From Meiothermus sp. (GTDB taxonomy: Bacteria; Deinococcota; Deinococci; Deinococcales; Thermaceae), in assembly GCF_026004055.1 (NCBI RefSeq), contig NZ_BPIJ01000001.1:434001-498000 (forward strand): DNA of 64,000 nt. The letters are read 5' to 3'. Position numbers and translations under genes: made by a program. The notes below the pieces were generated by a model. That model was not told the origin of the DNA and did no database searches. It was given only the letters and a program-made list of their open reading frames with translations. This document shows positions 60,121 through 64,000 of this stretch, piece after piece. Within the stretch, counting starts at the first letter, position 1. Every line of letters starts with the position of its first letter.

Positions 60121-61104
60121 TCACCCAATACCCAGCGCGGCCCGCAGCGATTCATCGAAAGGGGGGTAGAGCACGCCTTTCTCGGTCACAATGCCGGTAA
60201 CCAGGTGGTGCGGGGTCACATCAAAGCCCGGATGGGCGGCTGGAAAGCCCTCGGGGGCGATGGGCTGCCCCCGGATGACCGTAACCTCCTGGGCCGAGCG
60301 CTGCTCGATGGGAATCTGGGCACCGCTTTCTAGCTTGGGGTCTACCGTGGAGAGCGGCAAAGCAGGGTAGAAGGGGATTCCGTGGTACCGGGCCAGAATG
60401 GCCAGACCGTAGGTGCCGATCTTGTTGGCAAAGTCGCCATTTAGGGCCATGCGATCGGTGCCGAGCATTACTGCATCCACCTGGCCTTGGGCCATCATGT
60501 AGGCGGCCATGTTATCGCTAATCAGGGTGGCAGGCACCCCCACTTTTTGCAGCTCGTAGGCGGTCAGGCGGGCCCCTTGCAGGTAAGGGCGGGTCTCGTC
60601 CACCCAGACATGGGTTACCCGGCCCAGGCGATAGGCTTCGATGATTGCACCCAGCGCGGTGCCGTACCCCCCGGTGGCCAGCGGCCCGGTGTTGCAGTGG
60701 GTGAGCACCTGGCCCTTCAGCACCCTAGCGCCGTGCTGACTGATGGCCTGCTCGGTGGCCTCGACCTCGGCCCAGATGGCCCGGGCTTCACGCAGCGAAG
60801 CTTCCAGGCTGCCCCAGTGGGGCTTCATGCGATCCAGGGCATAAAACAGGTTGACGGCGGTAGGGCGGCTCTGGCGCAGGAGGGCGTCGGCCTCGGCAGG
60901 GTTTTCACCCGACAGATGGGCCAGCACCATGCCATAGGCGGCCGTGACCCCGATGGCCGGGGCCCCGCGCACCACCATTTCCTTGATGCCAAGCGCTGTT
61001 TCCCGGGCGCTTTTGCAGGGCACCCAGACTTCTTCGAAGGGGAGCTTGCGCTGATCTAGAAGCCAGAAGGTGTTTTCCTCAAAACGAAAGGGCAGTACCC
61101 TCAT
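60121..61104 (-). CDS. mtnA: S-methyl-5-thioribose-1-phosphate isomerase
   Basis: Methionine salvage enzyme of 327 residues converting methylthioribose-1-phosphate to the ribulose form. The catalytic Cys is in THCNTGPLATGGYGTALG and the Asp in GTDRMALNGDFANKIGTYG; VVRGAPAIGVTAAYG is also typical. No other mtn genes are adjacent. Confidence 0.94.
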   Translation of the reverse strand: MRVLPFRFEENTFWLLDQRKLPFEEVWVPCKSARETALGIKEMVVRGAPAIGVTAAYGMVLAHLSGENPAEADALLRQSRPTAVNLFYALDRMKPHWGSLEASLREARAIWAEVEATEQAISQHGARVLKGQVLTHCNTGPLATGGYGTALGAIIEAYRLGRVTHVWVDETRPYLQGARLTAYELQKVGVPATLISDNMAAYMMAQGQVDAVMLGTDRMALNGDFANKIGTYGLAILARYHGIPFYPALPLSTVDPKLESGAQIPIEQRSAQEVTVIRGQPIAPEGFPAAHPGFDVTPHHLVTGIVTEKGVLYPPFDESLRAALGIG

Positions 61105-61113
61105 GTGGTCAGT

Positions 61114-62286
61114 CTACTTCAGGGTGCTCAGGAGACTGGTGTAGAGCAAAAAGAACCGGTTTTCGTCCAGCCGGGCCTGGGGGTTGTTCCAGGTGGCCGA
61201 TACGCAGTACTGCTTTCCGTCCCGGGCGGTGAGCCAGGTGGTGAGGTTGAGTACGCCCGGCTCCGAGCCCCCCTTGTAGGCCACCCGCTGCCAGTCGGTA
61301 GGGTTGGCGAGACCGGGGTTGAGCGACATCAGCGGCAAAGCCTGCACCCTGCCCATGAGCGCACACAGTTCGCGGGTGCTGAAAAACCACTCCACATCGA
61401 TGGCTACCGGCTCCCCCGCAAACACACTCGCATCGGGCAAGGGGAGCTGGGCCAGTGCCGGCAGCAGGGCCGTCCGCTCGGCGGGGTTGGCGCGGTAGCG
61501 CAGGAGCCATTCCCGGTTTTGCGGGTTCTTGAGCACAAATGCCTCGCGGGTGGTGAGGAAGGGCCGGTTTCGGGGAGAAAGTTTTTCTACCTCCGAGCGC
61601 CCCACAATAGCGATGAGGGCGTCGGTGGCGGTGTTGTCGGAGATGGAGATCATCTGGGTGGCGTACTGCTCGAGGCTCAAGGGTGTGCCGTCGGGCAGGT
61701 TTTGCAGGGTGCCGCTGGGCAGGCTTTTCCACTCGGGCCTTAGCGGTACGGTATCGCTCCAGCGGCGCTGCCCGGCCTCGATCTGCTGCCGCAGGGCCTC
61801 TAGCACCGCCAGCTTGAAGGCCGAACCCACCGCCAAGACGGCATCTGCGTTTAGGTTCAACCGCTCCTGGCTGCCCTCGAGCACCAGCACACTCACCTGT
61901 CCAGGCAGTGTGCGGTATTCGGCCAGAAGCTGCTCGAGTGTGAGGGTTGTTCTGGGCTGGGCGGGCCGAAAAAAAAGTCCCTGGATGCGACCTTGGGCAT
62001 CCAGCGAAATTTGCGCGGGCACCACCCCCCGCTCGAAGTTCACCCGGAAGTTGGGCCCGTCCGGCTCCACGCTTTGGTACGCACCCAGCCCGTTCAACAG
62101 TTGCTGAAGAATGGCCTCCACCTGCACCACCGACACCTGCTGCAAGAAGACCGGGGCAAACCATTCAGCCTTGGCCGGGCGCTCGGTGAAGAGGCGCTCG
62201 AGGGCCATTTTGGGGGTTAGGGGGGTTTGGGCAACGGCGATCAGTAAACCAAACAATAGCACCATCATCCAGCGAATCCGATTCAT
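61114..62286 (-). CDS. Exported serine hydrolase, class A beta-lactamase-like
   Basis: A 390-residue exported protein. The signal peptide is residues 1-20. An N-terminal DUF3887-like domain (about 25-110) precedes a penicillin-binding fold with Ser155-x-x-Lys158 (VGSAFKL), Ser216-Asp-Asn218 (ISISDNTA) and Lys-Gly-Gly (YKGGSEPG). All three active-site motifs are intact. It could be a carboxypeptidase or esterase acting on the wall rather than a resistance enzyme; sequence does not decide. Confidence 0.85.
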   Translation of the reverse strand: MNRIRWMMVLLFGLLIAVAQTPLTPKMALERLFTERPAKAEWFAPVFLQQVSVVQVEAILQQLLNGLGAYQSVEPDGPNFRVNFERGVVPAQISLDAQGRIQGLFFRPAQPRTTLTLEQLLAEYRTLPGQVSVLVLEGSQERLNLNADAVLAVGSAFKLAVLEALRQQIEAGQRRWSDTVPLRPEWKSLPSGTLQNLPDGTPLSLEQYATQMISISDNTATDALIAIVGRSEVEKLSPRNRPFLTTREAFVLKNPQNREWLLRYRANPAERTALLPALAQLPLPDASVFAGEPVAIDVEWFFSTRELCALMGRVQALPLMSLNPGLANPTDWQRVAYKGGSEPGVLNLTTWLTARDGKQYCVSATWNNPQARLDENRFFLLYTSLLSTLK

Positions 62287-62320
62287 AGACGTCCTCTAGC
62301 CACCGATAATGAGCCGACAA

Positions 62321-64000
62321 CTACCCCTTGACCAGCTCTTCCACTGCGGTTCCGGCCCACTTTACAAAGGCTACCTCACGGGGGCTCGAGAGCTCGGGGT
62401 GTACCGCTACCACCCGCACGCCGTACTCGTAGCTACCGGGGCGGGCCGGTGCGTAGTTACCGGTGAATAGGAGGGCGTCGCGTTCCTGGCCCGCGGGCTT
62501 CAGCGCGACTACTTCCAGGTCGCCGCTGCTGCGGCGCACCACCAGCTCAACCTGCAGCGTTTCGGTGGGAATGCCGTAGGCTTGTACAAAGGCCCGCAAC
62601 TGCAAGGGCTGGGCGCCGGCAGCGGGGGGTTCAACCCATACCTTCACGTTGTTCCAGGCGGTTTGTACCAGGTTTTTCCAGCTTGCCACTTCTTTTAGGG
62701 CCGCACCGTTGTTTTCCATTAGGTGCGCGGCTCGCTTCGCCAGTGGGGTGTAGAACTTGCGGTGGTAGTCGTTTACCATGCGCTGGGCTGAGTAGGTGGG
62801 GCCACAGGTGCGGATGCTGTCGCGCACCATGGCCAGCCAGCCGCTCGGTGTTCCGACTGCGCCCCTGGCATAGAAAAGTGGAATAACCTCGTACTGAAGG
62901 GTGTCGTAGAAGCTTTGGGCGTCGGCGTGATCCTGGGCCTCCTCGGTGGCGTAGGTGCGCTCGTCGCCAATGGCCCAGCCGTTGGTGGTGTTGAAGGCCT
63001 CGGCCCACCAGCCATCCAGAATGGAGAAGTTCAGGGCGCCGTTGAGGGCGGCTTTCATGCCCGAGGTACCCGAGGCTTCCATGGGACGCCGGGGGGTGTT
63101 GAGCCAAACATCCACCCCCTGTACCAGGCTGCGGGCCAGGCCCATGTCGTAGTTTTCCAGTAAAATCATCTTGTCTTCCAGCCCTAGGGCCTTGATTTTC
63201 TCCGCCAGCTTCTTGAGGAACTCCTTGCCCGGCTCGTCTTTGGGGTGGGCCTTGCCGGCAAACACAAACTGTACCGGCAGAGGTCCGTTTAAGATCGAAA
63301 CCAGCCGCTCGGGGTCGGTGAACATCAGAATGGCCCGCTTGTAGGTGGCGAAGCGGCGGGCAAACCCGATGGTGAGCACGGTGGGGTCGAGCACCTTTTC
63401 GGCGGCCCGCAAGCTAGCCGGGAGGTCGCCGTTGCGGCGGCGCTGCTCAAAGAGCCTTGCCCGCACTTCCTCGATCAGGTGGGCCCGCAGTTTGTTGCGG
63501 ATGTGCCAAAGCTCGTCTTCCTCGAGTTTGTCCACGGTCCACTGGCTGGGGTCGTGGAGTTGCTCGGCCCAGGTCTTGGGGAAGGTGCGCTCGTAAAGAG
63601 CGTGCATCTCGGGGTTCAAAAAGCTGAAGGTGTGGATGCCGTTGGTGATGTGACCGATGGGCACTTCCTCTGGCTCCAGGCCCTTCCACAAATGCTGGAA
63701 CATCTCGCGCGAGACCGCCCCGTGCAGCGCCGAGACCCCCCCGGCGGCGCGGGAGGTACGCAGGGCCAGGTTGGACATGCTAAAGACCGGGCCATAGCTT
63801 TTTTCCTCCCGGCCCAATGCCATAAACTCCTCTCTACCGATGCCCAGCTTGTTCCACCAGCCGTCCAGATAGCGCTCCACCAGCTCCAGCGGAAAGGTAT
63901 CGTGGCCGGCAGGAACAGGGGTATGGGTGGTAAAAAGCGCCCCCGCGGCGGTGGCTTCCAGGGCCTCGCTAAAAGAACGCCCTGTAGCCACCATCTCACG
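62321..64000 (-). CDS. glgP: Alpha-glucan phosphorylase, C-terminal part (cut by window edge)
   Basis: The frame runs to the window edge, at least 559 residues, so the true start lies outside. It degrades glycogen or maltodextrin to glucose-1-phosphate with PLP. ALFTTHTPVPAGHDTF, VLTIGFARRFATYKRA, GVDVWLNTPRRPMEASGTSGMKAALNG (with the PLP-binding Lys) identify the short GT35 phosphorylases of Thermus type. The final ~110 residues form a beta domain after the catalytic part. Confidence 0.93.
   Translation of the reverse strand, partial: REMVATGRSFSEALEATAAGALFTTHTPVPAGHDTFPLELVERYLDGWWNKLGIGREEFMALGREEKSYGPVFSMSNLALRTSRAAGGVSALHGAVSREMFQHLWKGLEPEEVPIGHITNGIHTFSFLNPEMHALYERTFPKTWAEQLHDPSQWTVDKLEEDELWHIRNKLRAHLIEEVRARLFEQRRRNGDLPASLRAAEKVLDPTVLTIGFARRFATYKRAILMFTDPERLVSILNGPLPVQFVFAGKAHPKDEPGKEFLKKLAEKIKALGLEDKMILLENYDMGLARSLVQGVDVWLNTPRRPMEASGTSGMKAALNGALNFSILDGWWAEAFNTTNGWAIGDERTYATEEAQDHADAQSFYDTLQYEVIPLFYARGAVGTPSGWLAMVRDSIRTCGPTYSAQRMVNDYHRKFYTPLAKRAAHLMENNGAALKEVASWKNLVQTAWNNVKVWVEPPAAGAQPLQLRAFVQAYGIPTETLQVELVVRRSSGDLEVVALKPAGQERDALLFTGNYAPARPGSYEYGVRVVAVHPELSSPREVAFVKWAGTAVEELVKG

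Noticed and set aside
61109-62164. 351-codon minus-strand frame within the serine hydrolase gene
   Set aside because: Alternative frame of the same strand rich in Arg, Gly and Ala; the other frame has signal peptide and catalytic motifs.

Overview
The window is GC-rich bacterial chromosome with the marks of the Thermaceae (Deinococcota), most like Meiothermus. The signs are a glutamyl-tRNA reductase to coproheme operon, class II ribonucleotide reductase, a Thermus-type alpha-glucan phosphorylase, many genes whose -10 box lies 6-7 nt before the start codon (leaderless mRNAs), and constant use of CTCGAG for Leu-Glu. The genus is inferred from these traits; no database was searched.

Layout. 0-5.4 kb: end of a membrane protein, aldehyde dehydrogenase, an ECF sigma/anti-sigma pair, OsmC, a metallo-phosphatase-like protein and three tRNAs (Pro, Gly, Arg). 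5.4-6.3 kb: a block of non-autonomous repeats. 6.4-16.2 kb: a ten-gene minus-strand haem operon, hemA-C-D-B-[histidine kinase-response regulator]-hemE-Q-H-Y, with almost every gene overlapping the next; hemL is divergent. A PHO-box-like direct repeat lies between hemA and hemL. 17.8-21.8 kb: urate breakdown (OHCU decarboxylase, membrane urate oxidase PuuD, HIU hydrolase, allantoate amidohydrolase) behind a truncated transporter-protein gene. The rest of the pathway (ureidoglycolate amidohydrolase, ureidoglycine aminohydrolase, allantoinase) is at 55.4-58.9 kb. 22.7-25.4 kb: DUF58, MerR and VWA proteins. 25.4-28.4 kb: a small accessory island with two unrecognised genes and a DNA-methylase-like gene. 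28-39 kb: parvulin, a second HemY-like oxidase, rplJL, an ABC ATPase, CRP, ComB, GatA, SixA and an MFS carrier. 40-50 kb: lipid-related enzymes, a DUF433/DUF5615 pair, oligopeptidase, a gene set sharing a short SHOCT-like helical module (DUF2089 group), and infC. 50.6-64 kb: class II RNR, YpdA-type reductase, the ureide genes, ComF, MtnA, a serine hydrolase and the 3' part of glycogen phosphorylase.

Four repeat families run through the window, with no transposase in sight. Family A is a 340-bp element with 13-bp terminal inverted repeats (five full copies, all 340 bp). Family C is about 200 bp with the same termini. Family B has two long hairpins whose stems covary between copies. Family D is attached to some A copies. 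Four protein genes end in a stop codon that straddles the TA-containing junction with an A or C terminus, so these elements appear to enter stop codons without destroying them.

Observations most worth following: the two-component system inside the haem operon with the nearby direct repeat; the stop-codon insertions; the SHOCT-like operon at 45.6-48.05 kb; and infC, whose only well-placed start is AUA.
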